A stretch of 6,863 nucleotides of DNA from WVWW01 sp041568335. GTDB lineage: Bacteria > Acidobacteriota > Polarisedimenticolia > Polarisedimenticolales > Polarisedimenticolaceae. The notes beneath the pieces are model-generated. The model had not been told where the DNA came from and ran no database searches. It saw nothing but the letters and a program-made list of their open reading frames with translations. This document shows, one piece after another, positions 1-6,770 of this stretch (its first letter is position 1; each line of letters starts with the position of its first letter). Made by a program: the position numbers and the translations under genes. The DNA is taken from positions 1 through 6,863 of the forward strand of contig JBFFZZ010000165.1 in assembly GCA_041568335.1 (NCBI GenBank). Reading direction: 5' to 3'.

Positions 1-299
1 CCGGCCGCGATCGCTGCGCTGAGGAGGGCGAGAAGGGATGCGACACGCGCCGAGACGACGCTCACCCGTCCCGGGTCCCCGCCCGCGCCCGCGCTCAGGA
101 TCCAGACGTGGAGCGGAAGCCGGTCCGGCTCCGGCTCACCGAGCTGGTAGGCGATGTTGGCCTCACCGGAGTAACACGCCTCGACCGCGGCCAGCACCGC
201 CGTGGCCTCGGCGGCCCGTACGTTGGTCCGCAGAGAAAGCGCGAAGAGCACCACGACGACCGCCACGGCCACTAGACTCGTGAGGGCGGGTCCGGACAT
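1..299 (-). CDS. Partial integral membrane protein, 5' end only (possibly a GT-C-type glycosyltransferase)
   Basis: An open frame runs from an ATG at 299 leftward to the window edge with no stop: 99 codons, nearly all ending in G or C as in the other genes here. The product starts with a strongly hydrophobic helix at about residues 4-21 (LVAVAVVVVLFAL). A soluble loop of about 60 residues follows, and a second hydrophobic stretch begins at about residue 86 (ASLLALLSAAIAA) at the cut edge. The order of short N-terminus, helix, polar loop with PLHVWIL, then a RVASLLALL helix resembles the start of polytopic GT-C glycosyltransferases (ArnT/PMT-like), but the diagnostic acidic pair is not clear, so this is a weak guess. 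The start is uncertain: GTG at 326 and ATG at 374 are in frame, and none has a good ribosome binding site. It is divergent from the cysteine-rich gene, and nothing shows that it belongs to the sigma/CHAT system. Confidence 0.6.
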   Translation of the reverse strand, partial: MSGPALTSLVAVAVVVVLFALSLRTNVRAAEATAVLAAVEACYSGEANIAYQLGEPEPDRLPLHVWILSAGAGGDPGRVSVVSARVASLLALLSAAIAA

Positions 300-342
300 T
301 CGTGCGGCCTGGGACTGGCTGTCCACGGGCCCCAATCTACCC

Positions 343-364
343 GAACCCGCCGGTCGGAGGGTTC
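343..364. repeat. Inverted repeat GAACCC-N10-GGGTTC, possible operator
   Basis: GAACCC at 343-348 and GGGTTC at 359-364 are perfect 6-base inverted arms around a 10-base spacer, lying between two divergent genes. A third GAACC occurs at 382-386 inside the promoter candidate. The geometry would suit a dimeric regulator or a small hairpin. It also falls inside the upstream start options of the leftward gene, so the role is unproven, and a 6-base repeat can arise by chance in GC-rich DNA. Confidence 0.25.
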
Positions 365-380
365 TTCCCCACATTTTTCG

Positions 381-406
381 TGAACCGTCTCGTCCCGGGT
401 GTCTGC
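381..406 (+). promoter_or_regulatory. Candidate ECF sigma-type promoter of the cysteine-rich/CHAT operon
   Basis: TGAACC at 381-386 matches the AAC-containing -35 class used by many ECF sigma factors. GTCTGC at 401-406 supplies the GTC-type -10, with 15 bases between AAC and GTC. A T-run lies just upstream of the -35. The same arrangement (TGAAAC, 14 bases, GTCTAC) precedes the sigma gene on the other strand. Transcription would begin near 412 and leave a leader of about 85 bases. The assignment is from motif and position only. Confidence 0.35.
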
Positions 407-423
407 AGTTCCGGGAGGTTTTT
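393..423 (+). terminator. Weak hairpin with T-run in the leader region
   Basis: TCCCGG at 393-398 pairs with CCGGGA at 411-416 around a 12-base loop, followed by GG and TTTTT at 419-423. This has the form of a small Rho-independent terminator. It overlaps the -10 region of the promoter candidate, so both cannot be used as drawn. It could instead limit readthrough from a promoter further upstream. The stem is only 6 base pairs. Confidence 0.18.
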
Positions 424-498
424 CGATCGTTCCTGGGCGCTGGGGCCGGACGACCGTATTGGACGTATAGGTAACAGACCCGCACAACCGGAGAACCG

Positions 499-2757
499 AT
501 GAGGGCACCCCAGCTGATATCTCGCGTGCTGCGGGTGGCGTCGCTCTGCGTCCCGCTCGGGCTGCTCGCCACGAACGCCGACGCGAGGAACCCGGAGAAC
601 GGGCCGCTTTGCGGAAACGGCCAGATCGACGCCGGCGAGGTCTGCGATCTCGGCCCGCCGCTCGATCTCGACGGGGAGACCTGCAATACGTTGGGGTTTC
701 CCGGCGGAACGCTGAGATGCGCCGGCGATTGTCTCGCGTTCGACACCTCCCTGTGCCTGGCCACCCCACCGTGCGGGAACGGTGTCATCGAGCCCGGGGA
801 GGTGTGTGACGGCCCGCAACTCGGATCGCAGACCTGTCAGACCCAGGGCTACCCGAACGGGGGCTCGCTGACCTGCCTGCCCGATTGCACCGGATTCAAC
901 ACCGACGCCTGCGTTCCGGCGCCGAACCCGCCGCCGGACTGCGGGTTCGACACGATCGTGATGCCGAACAAGTTCACACTGAAGTGGGTCGACGCGGCGG
1001 ACGTGGACATGGTTCGCGGACCCCTGCGCAAGGTGCGCGCCTACAAGGTCAACGAGCTGCGGCGCGACTTCGGCGTGACCGAGATGGACATCCTCGCGGA
1101 CAACCCCCCGCTCGGGGAGGGTTTCTACTACCTGCTCAAGCACCTCACCACCTGTCCCGATCCGCTCGTCGGACCCGCCGGCAAGCCGTCCTGGTTCTCC
1201 GCGGGCCAACAGTACGACCGCGACGACCTGCTTCCCGACGGCGGTTGCAACCGTGACGTCCCCGATGTCTGGACGGTCAACGCAACATCCCAGACCTACA
1301 CGGCGCTCAACGGCTGCACCGATCAGGTCAAGCTCGGCGGCAGCCTGACCGCATTCGGCGACGGTGCGAGCCCGCGGTCGATCGCCTTCTCGACCGCTTC
1401 CGGCTTGCAGGGCGACTTCGCCCTGATCAGCCAGGGCGAGTACTTGCAGGTCATCCATGCGGATACCGCCATGGTCGTCGATCGGATCGACGTGGCTGCA
1501 CTGATCGGCCGGCCGGGGATTTGCTCGCTCAGCGGGTTGGGCTGCAGCCTGGACGCCCATTGCACGGGTGGACCCGATGTCTGCGAGGCGGCCGTGGATC
1601 TGCGAGGCATCGGGACGTCGATCACGCAGGTGTTTCTGGCTCCGAGCCCGGTGGAGAAGACCTTTATCTACCTCGCGGCCAACGTGCGTCTGACCCCGGT
1701 GGATCGACGCCCCTGGTTCATCGTCCTCGACCAGGAGGAGGCGCTCGACGGGGGCGGCGGCCTGTTGTCCCTCGTCCAGGACGACGAGCTGCGGATTCCC
1801 GCGCTCGGCGGCTCGGCGGAGGCGCTCGACGTGACCGTCATCTCGACCCCCAACGCCGCGGATGCGAGCGAGCATCAGCGGGCCTGGTTCAGCGCGCGGG
1901 GTGACGGGACCAACGAGGTCTTCGCCCGGCTGGTGGCCACGCCGACCGACGTCGACCCGCCGGACTGGACCGTGCGGCGTAGCGTCGTCACCTCCGTCCA
2001 GAACCAGTTGCCTCCGCGACAGATCCAGATCGGCGCCGGCGATCAGGGCGAGCTGGCCCTGCTTCCGGAAGGCGACCAGGGCACCTTGATCGATCTCGAA
2101 CGCGTGACGCCGGCAACGGTCTGCAGCCTGGCCGGCACCCAGGTGGCGGTGGAGCTCGAGGGACCTGCAACGGGCAGCTACACCTCCTACAGCGTCGACC
2201 AGTCGGGCGATCGCGCCTTGATCGTTCGCGAGACCGATTTCGACGGGCTGACCTGCCCCGGCGCCACGGTCGTCCCCGTCGGCGCCAACCCGACGGCCGT
2301 CGACGTGATGGGTCAGTCGTTCCAGGTCAAGGCCTTCGTGTCCAACGGCGCGGGCGATTCGGTGACCTCGTTCGACAAGCACGGCGCCGACGTCACCACG
2401 ACGGCGCTCCAACCGTCCGATTTGATGCCGGTCGACATCGCGGTGCGCCAGACGCCCAGCCGCTCCTGCAACGTCGACAACATCGTCGTCAACGACGGCA
2501 AGGTCACCTACGATCCCGTCGGATGCAACGCCGACGAGATCTTCATGATCTGGTGCCGCTGCACCGACCCGAGCGGTTCGACCTGCCCGCCCGAATGCCC
2601 CTACATCCCCGACGAGAGCTGCCCCCAGTGCGAAGAGGTCGGCGACAACCCGTGGGAGGAAGTCGGAACCGGCCAGGGTGGTTCGCCCGGGCAGGTGCCC
2701 CAAGGGAACAACACCGAGACGACGGTCACCTCGGAGAAACGGGAACCGCTGGAGTAG
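499..2757 (+). CDS. Secreted cysteine-rich protein with two myxo-type disulfide repeats and propeller-like body
   Basis: The 752-residue product starts at an ATG with GGAG five bases upstream. A Sec signal peptide covers residues 1-29, with a hydrophobic core and a likely cut after ADA. Two repeats follow (about 38-86 and 92-138), each starting CGNG and then (D/E)xGEVCD, with six cysteines apiece (38, 49, 62, 74, 78, 86 and 92, 103, 113, 126, 130, 138). This is the Myxococcus-type cysteine-rich repeat. Residues 155-250 hold a fibronectin-III-like segment (FTLKW, VRGPL, GEGFYYLL). A four-cysteine insert lies at 342-362. The long beta-rich middle includes a YVTN-propeller-like stretch near 590-630 (VPVGANPTAVDV). 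The last 100 residues carry eight cysteines (657-711) and a polar tail. It is expected outside the cytoplasm, heavily disulfide-bonded, with a binding or scaffold role rather than a visible enzyme site. It is the first gene of an operon with the CHAT lipoprotein. The exact function is not recognised. Confidence 0.9.
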   Translation: MRAPQLISRVLRVASLCVPLGLLATNADARNPENGPLCGNGQIDAGEVCDLGPPLDLDGETCNTLGFPGGTLRCAGDCLAFDTSLCLATPPCGNGVIEPGEVCDGPQLGSQTCQTQGYPNGGSLTCLPDCTGFNTDACVPAPNPPPDCGFDTIVMPNKFTLKWVDAADVDMVRGPLRKVRAYKVNELRRDFGVTEMDILADNPPLGEGFYYLLKHLTTCPDPLVGPAGKPSWFSAGQQYDRDDLLPDGGCNRDVPDVWTVNATSQTYTALNGCTDQVKLGGSLTAFGDGASPRSIAFSTASGLQGDFALISQGEYLQVIHADTAMVVDRIDVAALIGRPGICSLSGLGCSLDAHCTGGPDVCEAAVDLRGIGTSITQVFLAPSPVEKTFIYLAANVRLTPVDRRPWFIVLDQEEALDGGGGLLSLVQDDELRIPALGGSAEALDVTVISTPNAADASEHQRAWFSARGDGTNEVFARLVATPTDVDPPDWTVRRSVVTSVQNQLPPRQIQIGAGDQGELALLPEGDQGTLIDLERVTPATVCSLAGTQVAVELEGPATGSYTSYSVDQSGDRALIVRETDFDGLTCPGATVVPVGANPTAVDVMGQSFQVKAFVSNGAGDSVTSFDKHGADVTTTALQPSDLMPVDIAVRQTPSRSCNVDNIVVNDGKVTYDPVGCNADEIFMIWCRCTDPSGSTCPPECPYIPDESCPQCEEVGDNPWEEVGTGQGGSPGQVPQGNNTETTVTSEKREPLE

Positions 2758-2767
2758 ACTCGAGGAC

Positions 2768-5206
2768 GTGAAACGTCCCGGCTTCTTCCTTGCGCTGCCG
2801 CTCCTTTTCATCTGCATCGCCGGCTGCTCCCGGGAACCGCGCGAACCGGAGCCCGTGGCCGCTGCGGGACGAGAGCCGGTCGAGCCCGTCGCCCTCGAGG
2901 ACTGCCCCGCCGACGAGACCCCCTGGCAGGACGCGTTGTTCGAAGCGCGGGACGCGGGCGAGCTGGAAGCGTTCGTCGAGCGCGTGACGGAGCTGGCGAC
3001 GGCCTGTCCCGGGCTCTGGGCGCCGCACCGGTCCATCGCGGAGGCGCTCTACCTGATGCGCGACCGGGACAAGCTTCCCGCTTCCCGCTTGCACTACCGG
3101 ACCGCGATGGATCTCGCAAAAACCGCCGGCTCGGCCGTCGGGGTTGCCCGTTCCGCCACCATGCTGGGCGGGTTCTCCGTCCGTGAAAGAGACTATGCGG
3201 AGGCCGAGCGGATCTACCGCGAAGGGCTCGACGCGGCGCTGGAGCTCCACCGGACCGACATGGAAGCGACGCTCCTGCTCAACTACGCCCGGGTGCTGCG
3301 CGAGACCGGTCGTTTTGCGGAGGCGATCCAGGCACTCCAACGCGCCGGTCCGCTGTTCGTCGAACACGAGCTCCATCGCGAAGCGCTGACGGCGGGTTAC
3401 AACGAGAGCGTGATGCTGCTCGACCTCGGCAATACCGCCGAGGCCAGGGACCGTCTCGAACAGGTCTATGCGACCGCCAGCGAGCAGGACGATGCACGTA
3501 TCGTGGCGAGTAGCAGCATCGGGCTCGGCAACCTGCACCGGGTCCAGGACCGGCTCGCCGAAGCGCGCGCGTGGTTCGAGCGTGTCCCGGATGGAGACCG
3601 CAGACGCTTCGCCGAGCTCGGGCTCGCGCGGATCGCTTTGAAGGAAGGCGACTTCGACGCCGCGCGGACCCACGCGAACAACGTCGGAGGGCAAGGGCTC
3701 GTCGGCGCCCAGGCGCGGATCCTCGACGTCGAGATCGCGTTGCGCCGCGGCGAGGTGCCTCGCGCCGTCGAGCTGGCGTCCCGCGCCGTCGACGAGGCCG
3801 CCGACGCGGGCGGCACGAGCACCGCGTTCACCTCGCGAGCGATCCTCGGCAAGAGCCTGCTCGCGCTCGGCGGTCGTGAGGAGGAGGCGATCGTGGCGCT
3901 GCGCCGCGCCGTGGAGGAGATCGAGGAGCAGTCCGCAGGCCTGACCGTCGAGCAGGAAGGTGTCGCTTACCTGCGCGAACGAGCGGAGCCCTACGCCGAT
4001 CTGGCCGCGGCACTGGCCGCCAGCGGGGCGCCCGGTGTCGAGGTGTTCGACACGGTGGAACGGGCGCACGCACGCGCGTTGCGCCGCGTCCTGCGCGGAA
4101 CCGGACGCCCCGCGGCGGCCACGCTGACCGACGTGCAGGCCGCACTCGAAGATCGGGACGTCCTGTTGACCTACCTGGTCGGCCACGACCGTGGAACCGT
4201 CGTTGCCGTCACGCGGTCCGGGATCGAGGCTCACGTCATCGACGGCTTGGCCACGTTGCGCCCGCTCGTGCACCGGTTGCGTCGCTCGATCCTGCGGCCG
4301 GTCGCGTCCGGTGAGACGGGCGGGTCCGGTCTCACGGTCCTTCTCGAGCGTGCCGGGGAGATGCGTGGGCGACTGCTCGGCCCGGTCGAACACCTGCTGG
4401 CGCACGGTTCCACCCGTCTGCTCGTCGTGCCCGATCAGGACATCGCGCTGGTCCCCTTCGCGGCGCTCGTCCGGATGGACACCGGAGAGCCGGGGTATCT
4501 CGGCGACCAGGTGGAGCTTGCCATGTTGCCGATGGCCGGGGGTGCGCCGAGGTGGGGCGAGCCCCGGTTGCCCCTGCTGCTGGCCGGCGATCCTCTGCCC
4601 GACGGCTCCGGGGAGTTCGAGAAGCTGCCGACGAGCCGGCGCGAGCTGGCGGGCATCTCCTCCCTCTGGCGCGGCGGTGGCGGCGGGTTGTTCCCGGCGG
4701 CGTGCTCGAACGGCGGGCCGGTCTCGCGGCTGCACCGCGCTCGTCTCACCCGCGAGACGTTGCTCGCCTCCGAGCTGGCGACTTTCAAGACGATCCACTT
4801 CGCGACGCATGCGGTCGCCTCGTCCCTCGACCCACGCCGTTGCGCCGTGATCCTCTCCGGTGGGGAAAAGCTGCCGATGACCGAGATCGCGGAGCTGGAT
4901 CTCGATGACGCGCTCGTCGTGCTGTCCGCCTGCCGCACCGGCGAGGGCGAGATCGTGCCGGGCGAGGGAGTGGTCGGGTTGACCTGGGCATTCCTCCATG
5001 CAGGAGCCAAGGGGGTCGCGGCGAGTCTCTGGAGCGTCGAAGACGAGTCCGCCGCGGAGCTGATGCTTGCGTTTCACCGCTTCCTGAAGGAGGGTCACGA
5101 TCCCGTCGCGGCGCTGGCGCGGGCGCAACGCGAGCGCCGGCAGGCGAGCCCGCACCCCGCCTTCTGGTCACCCTTCGTGGTGGTGCTGAAACCGCGCGGC
5201 GCTTAG
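2768..5206 (+). CDS. TPR-CHAT domain lipoprotein (caspase-like protease)
   Basis: GTG at 2768 is chosen because it places a lipoprotein signal exactly at the N-terminus: KR, a hydrophobic core, then lipobox IAGC with Cys20 as the lipidated residue. The mature protein should be membrane-anchored outside the cytoplasm. An in-frame ATG at 2678 would bury this signal inside the previous gene's overlap. Residues about 82-430 are helical TPR-type repeats (for example RDYAEAERIYREGL and GRFAEAIQALQRA). The CHAT domain spans about 464-810, with the usual core strand LLVVPDQDIALVPFAAL, the His motif HFATHA (His681) and the Cys motif LSACRTG (Cys722). CHAT domains are clan CD peptidases using this His/Cys dyad, so activity is plausible. 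Ten bases separate it from the upstream stop. The site GAGGA sits only one base from the GTG, and GGAG lies 13 bases away, which suggests translational coupling. Its 3' end overlaps the convergent anti-sigma gene by four bases. The substrate is unknown. Confidence 0.93.
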   Translation: MKRPGFFLALPLLFICIAGCSREPREPEPVAAAGREPVEPVALEDCPADETPWQDALFEARDAGELEAFVERVTELATACPGLWAPHRSIAEALYLMRDRDKLPASRLHYRTAMDLAKTAGSAVGVARSATMLGGFSVRERDYAEAERIYREGLDAALELHRTDMEATLLLNYARVLRETGRFAEAIQALQRAGPLFVEHELHREALTAGYNESVMLLDLGNTAEARDRLEQVYATASEQDDARIVASSSIGLGNLHRVQDRLAEARAWFERVPDGDRRRFAELGLARIALKEGDFDAARTHANNVGGQGLVGAQARILDVEIALRRGEVPRAVELASRAVDEAADAGGTSTAFTSRAILGKSLLALGGREEEAIVALRRAVEEIEEQSAGLTVEQEGVAYLRERAEPYADLAAALAASGAPGVEVFDTVERAHARALRRVLRGTGRPAAATLTDVQAALEDRDVLLTYLVGHDRGTVVAVTRSGIEAHVIDGLATLRPLVHRLRRSILRPVASGETGGSGLTVLLERAGEMRGRLLGPVEHLLAHGSTRLLVVPDQDIALVPFAALVRMDTGEPGYLGDQVELAMLPMAGGAPRWGEPRLPLLLAGDPLPDGSGEFEKLPTSRRELAGISSLWRGGGGGLFPAACSNGGPVSRLHRARLTRETLLASELATFKTIHFATHAVASSLDPRRCAVILSGGEKLPMTEIAELDLDDALVVLSACRTGEGEIVPGEGVVGLTWAFLHAGAKGVAASLWSVEDESAAELMLAFHRFLKEGHDPVAALARAQRERRQASPHPAFWSPFVVVLKPRGA

Positions 5207-6030
5207 TTCGCGCCTTCCGTACCCAGCAGCTCGAGCAGACGCGCCGCGTCGACCTCGTTGCGGCCGCCGCGGATCGAGGTCAACAGCTTGCGCGCCGCGT
5301 CGTGATTGCCGGTCTCGATCTGCGCCAGCGCGAGGTAGTACGCGGCCCCGTCCCCGCTCAGCCCGTCGGCGATGGCCAGCTCGCGTGCGAGCGTCAACCG
5401 TTCGACCGCCGGCGGGTCGGCGTGGTTCAGCAGATGGCTGACGCCGGCGTAGAACGCCGCGTCGGCGTACATCGGATGGGTGTCGGGGACGCGCTCGAAA
5501 GCGGCCGCGGCGGCGGCGTACTCCCCCGCGGCGAAGGCCGCGCGTCCACGCGCGAAGTCACCCCCGTCCCGCACCAGCGGCGGGGCCGCCGGCACGCTGA
5601 AGTGAAACGCGTTGCCGTCCGGCAGCGTCACCGCGGGACCGCCACCCTTCGGATCGAGGAGCTGGATTGACAGGAATCCGGCGAGCGCGATCACCGCGGC
5701 GGCGCTCAGGACCCAGCGTGGGAACGCCTTCCCGCGCGGGACCTCCGCGCGGGCCACGGCACGCCGGATCTCTTCGCGTTGCCCGTCGGCCAACGCCTCG
5801 AAGTCCCGTCGTTCCGCGTCCGTCACCCCGCTCTCGACGAGCTGGCGGAACATCTCGAGATCGGCGCCGAAGAGCGAGCAGGGACCGCATCCGGCGGACC
5901 GGTGGTCGCCGAACGCACGGCCCCGCTCGGCGTCCAGGTTGCCCGCGAGAAAAGCATCGATCTCGGCATCGCTGAGGAAACCGCAACCGGCCCCCCGGCC
6001 ACCCTCGATCACTTTGAATCCCTTGGCCAT
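5203..6030 (-). CDS. Probable transmembrane anti-sigma factor with periplasmic TPR-like domain
   Basis: The 275-residue product starts at ATG 6030, with GGAG eight bases upstream inside the end of the sigma gene; an ATG at 6072 would overlap that gene. The N-terminal cytoplasmic part has Cys16, a DAEIDAFLAGNLD helix and a zinc-finger-like H43-x4-C48-x2-C51, close to the Hx3CxxC of zinc-binding anti-sigma (ZAS/zf-HC2) domains but with one extra residue. A helical linker leads to one transmembrane helix at about 106-125 (WVLSAAAVIALAGFLSIQLL). The C-terminal half, about 150-270, has TPR-like helices (GRAAFAAGEYAAAAAAFERV and ALAQIETGNHDAARKLL) and would lie in the periplasm by the positive-inside pattern. 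Its place directly after an ECF sigma gene, five bases away, supports an inhibitory partner role. It could be held inactive or released by a periplasmic signal. The partner is inferred from gene order, not shown. Confidence 0.82.
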   Translation of the reverse strand: MAKGFKVIEGGRGAGCGFLSDAEIDAFLAGNLDAERGRAFGDHRSAGCGPCSLFGADLEMFRQLVESGVTDAERRDFEALADGQREEIRRAVARAEVPRGKAFPRWVLSAAAVIALAGFLSIQLLDPKGGGPAVTLPDGNAFHFSVPAAPPLVRDGGDFARGRAAFAAGEYAAAAAAFERVPDTHPMYADAAFYAGVSHLLNHADPPAVERLTLARELAIADGLSGDGAAYYLALAQIETGNHDAARKLLTSIRGGRNEVDAARLLELLGTEGAN

Positions 6031-6035
6031 GGCCG

Positions 6036-6749
6036 TCACTCCACCGAGGTGACGCCGGAACGTTCGAGGCACCGGCGTAGCTTTCGTTGCGCGGCGATCA
6101 GTTTGGCGCGAGCGCCGCTCTTGTTCGTCATTTCGAAACGGTCCGTGAGGTCTTGAAGAGAAGCGCCCTCGTAATACAACCCGAGCACGACGGCCCGCTC
6201 GATTTCGGGAAGACGGCCGAGGCAGCGTTGCAAGGAGTTTTCGACCTGTCCGCGCGCGACGACGGCGTCGGGAGCCTGGTCTTCCGAATCGCTGAGCTCG
6301 TTCACGAGATCCTCGGGGGCGGCGGCGGGGAGCTCGTCGAGGTGGGTACGCCAGCGCCGCCTGAGATTCGACAAGCGGTTCTGAGCCATCCGGAACAGCC
6401 AGGTCTTGAAGCTCGCGTCGCCGCGAAACCGGTCGAGGGACTGGATCACGCTGATGTAGAGCTCCTGGTTGAGCTCCGCCGCGAGATCCGGGTTACCGAT
6501 CCTGCGCGTCAGGAACGCCAGGGTCATCGCGCCGTAGCGATCGAACAGCTCCACGATCGCAGCCTCGCGATCGGTCCCCCGTTTGAAGCGGCGAACGAGT
6601 TCCGCGTCCCGCTCGGTCTCTGCGGTCGTCGGTTCCATCCAGCCCCCGTTCCGCCAAGCGTGGGGCAGTTCTACCACAGGGACGTGGATCGAACGGGCCA
6701 GCGCCAACGCGCCGAAAATCCGGTCGGTCCGGGGGGTCGGTCGGAACAT
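6036..6749 (-). CDS. ECF-type RNA polymerase sigma factor (sigma-70 family, group 4)
   Basis: The 237-residue product has sigma region 2 at about 57-128 (FDRYGAMTLAF; DRFRGDASFKTWLFRMAQN, the classic core-binding and -10 recognition segment). A variable acidic linker at about 130-168 follows, then sigma region 4 at about 170-232 (LGRLPEIERAVVLGLYYEG, then a helix-turn-helix). The recognition part reads MTNKSGARAKLIAAQRKLRR, differing from the more usual GTVKSRLxRAR form. ATG 6749 is chosen because GAGGAG lies seven bases upstream and an ECF-like promoter just beyond it. ATG 6638, giving a 200-residue protein of normal ECF length, is the main alternative and fits homology better, but it has only a G-run before it. 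In-frame GTG 6764 is also possible. It should direct polymerase to a small regulon, probably including itself, and be held by the downstream anti-sigma protein. Confidence 0.9.
   Translation of the reverse strand: MFRPTPRTDRIFGALALARSIHVPVVELPHAWRNGGWMEPTTAETERDAELVRRFKRGTDREAAIVELFDRYGAMTLAFLTRRIGNPDLAAELNQELYISVIQSLDRFRGDASFKTWLFRMAQNRLSNLRRRWRTHLDELPAAAPEDLVNELSDSEDQAPDAVVARGQVENSLQRCLGRLPEIERAVVLGLYYEGASLQDLTDRFEMTNKSGARAKLIAAQRKLRRCLERSGVTSVE
6039..6042 (-). promoter_or_regulatory. Ribosome binding site GGAG of the anti-sigma gene
   Basis: GGAG on the minus strand lies within the last codons of the sigma gene, eight bases before the ATG at 6030. It fixes that start over the in-frame ATG at 6072 and ties translation of the anti-sigma factor to that of the sigma factor. 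Confidence 0.7.
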
Positions 6750-6756
6750 CTTCGGG

Positions 6757-6762
6757 CTCCTC
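6757..6762 (-). promoter_or_regulatory. Ribosome binding site GAGGAG favouring the sigma start at 6749
   Basis: GAGGAG on the minus strand sits seven bases before ATG 6749, the best-spaced Shine-Dalgarno sequence in the sigma leader. It argues for the longer protein over the start at 6638. If 6638 is the real start, this site would instead serve a short leader reading frame in the same phase. Confidence 0.55.
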
Positions 6763-6770
6763 ACCGGGTG

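Noticed and set aside
2678..2767. ATG at 2678 as the start of the CHAT gene
   Set aside because: It would overlap the preceding gene by 80 bases and add an Arg-rich stretch before the lipoprotein signal. The GTG at 2768 gives a clean signal peptide and lipobox.
337..3036. An 899-residue open frame on the minus strand opposite the cysteine-rich gene
   Set aside because: It is antisense to a gene with a clear signal peptide and cysteine repeats. Its composition is the Arg/Gly/Asp/Val-rich pattern of a GC-rich shadow frame, with no recognisable motif.
2726..5155. An 809-residue open frame on the minus strand opposite the CHAT gene
   Set aside because: It lies wholly antisense to the TPR-CHAT coding region, which has intact catalytic motifs. 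It is rich in Arg, Gln and Gly with no domain, as expected for a shadow frame.
499..5206. A CHAT-gasdermin anti-phage defence pair
   Set aside because: The partner gene encodes a large secreted disulfide-rich protein, not a small cytoplasmic gasdermin-like pore former, and the protease is predicted to be exported.
2768..6749. A type III-E CRISPR (Craspase) locus
   Set aside because: The TPR-CHAT plus ECF sigma combination recalls it, but there is no CRISPR array, gRAMP effector, Cas1/Cas2 or Csx30/Csx31-like gene in the window, and this CHAT protein carries an export signal.
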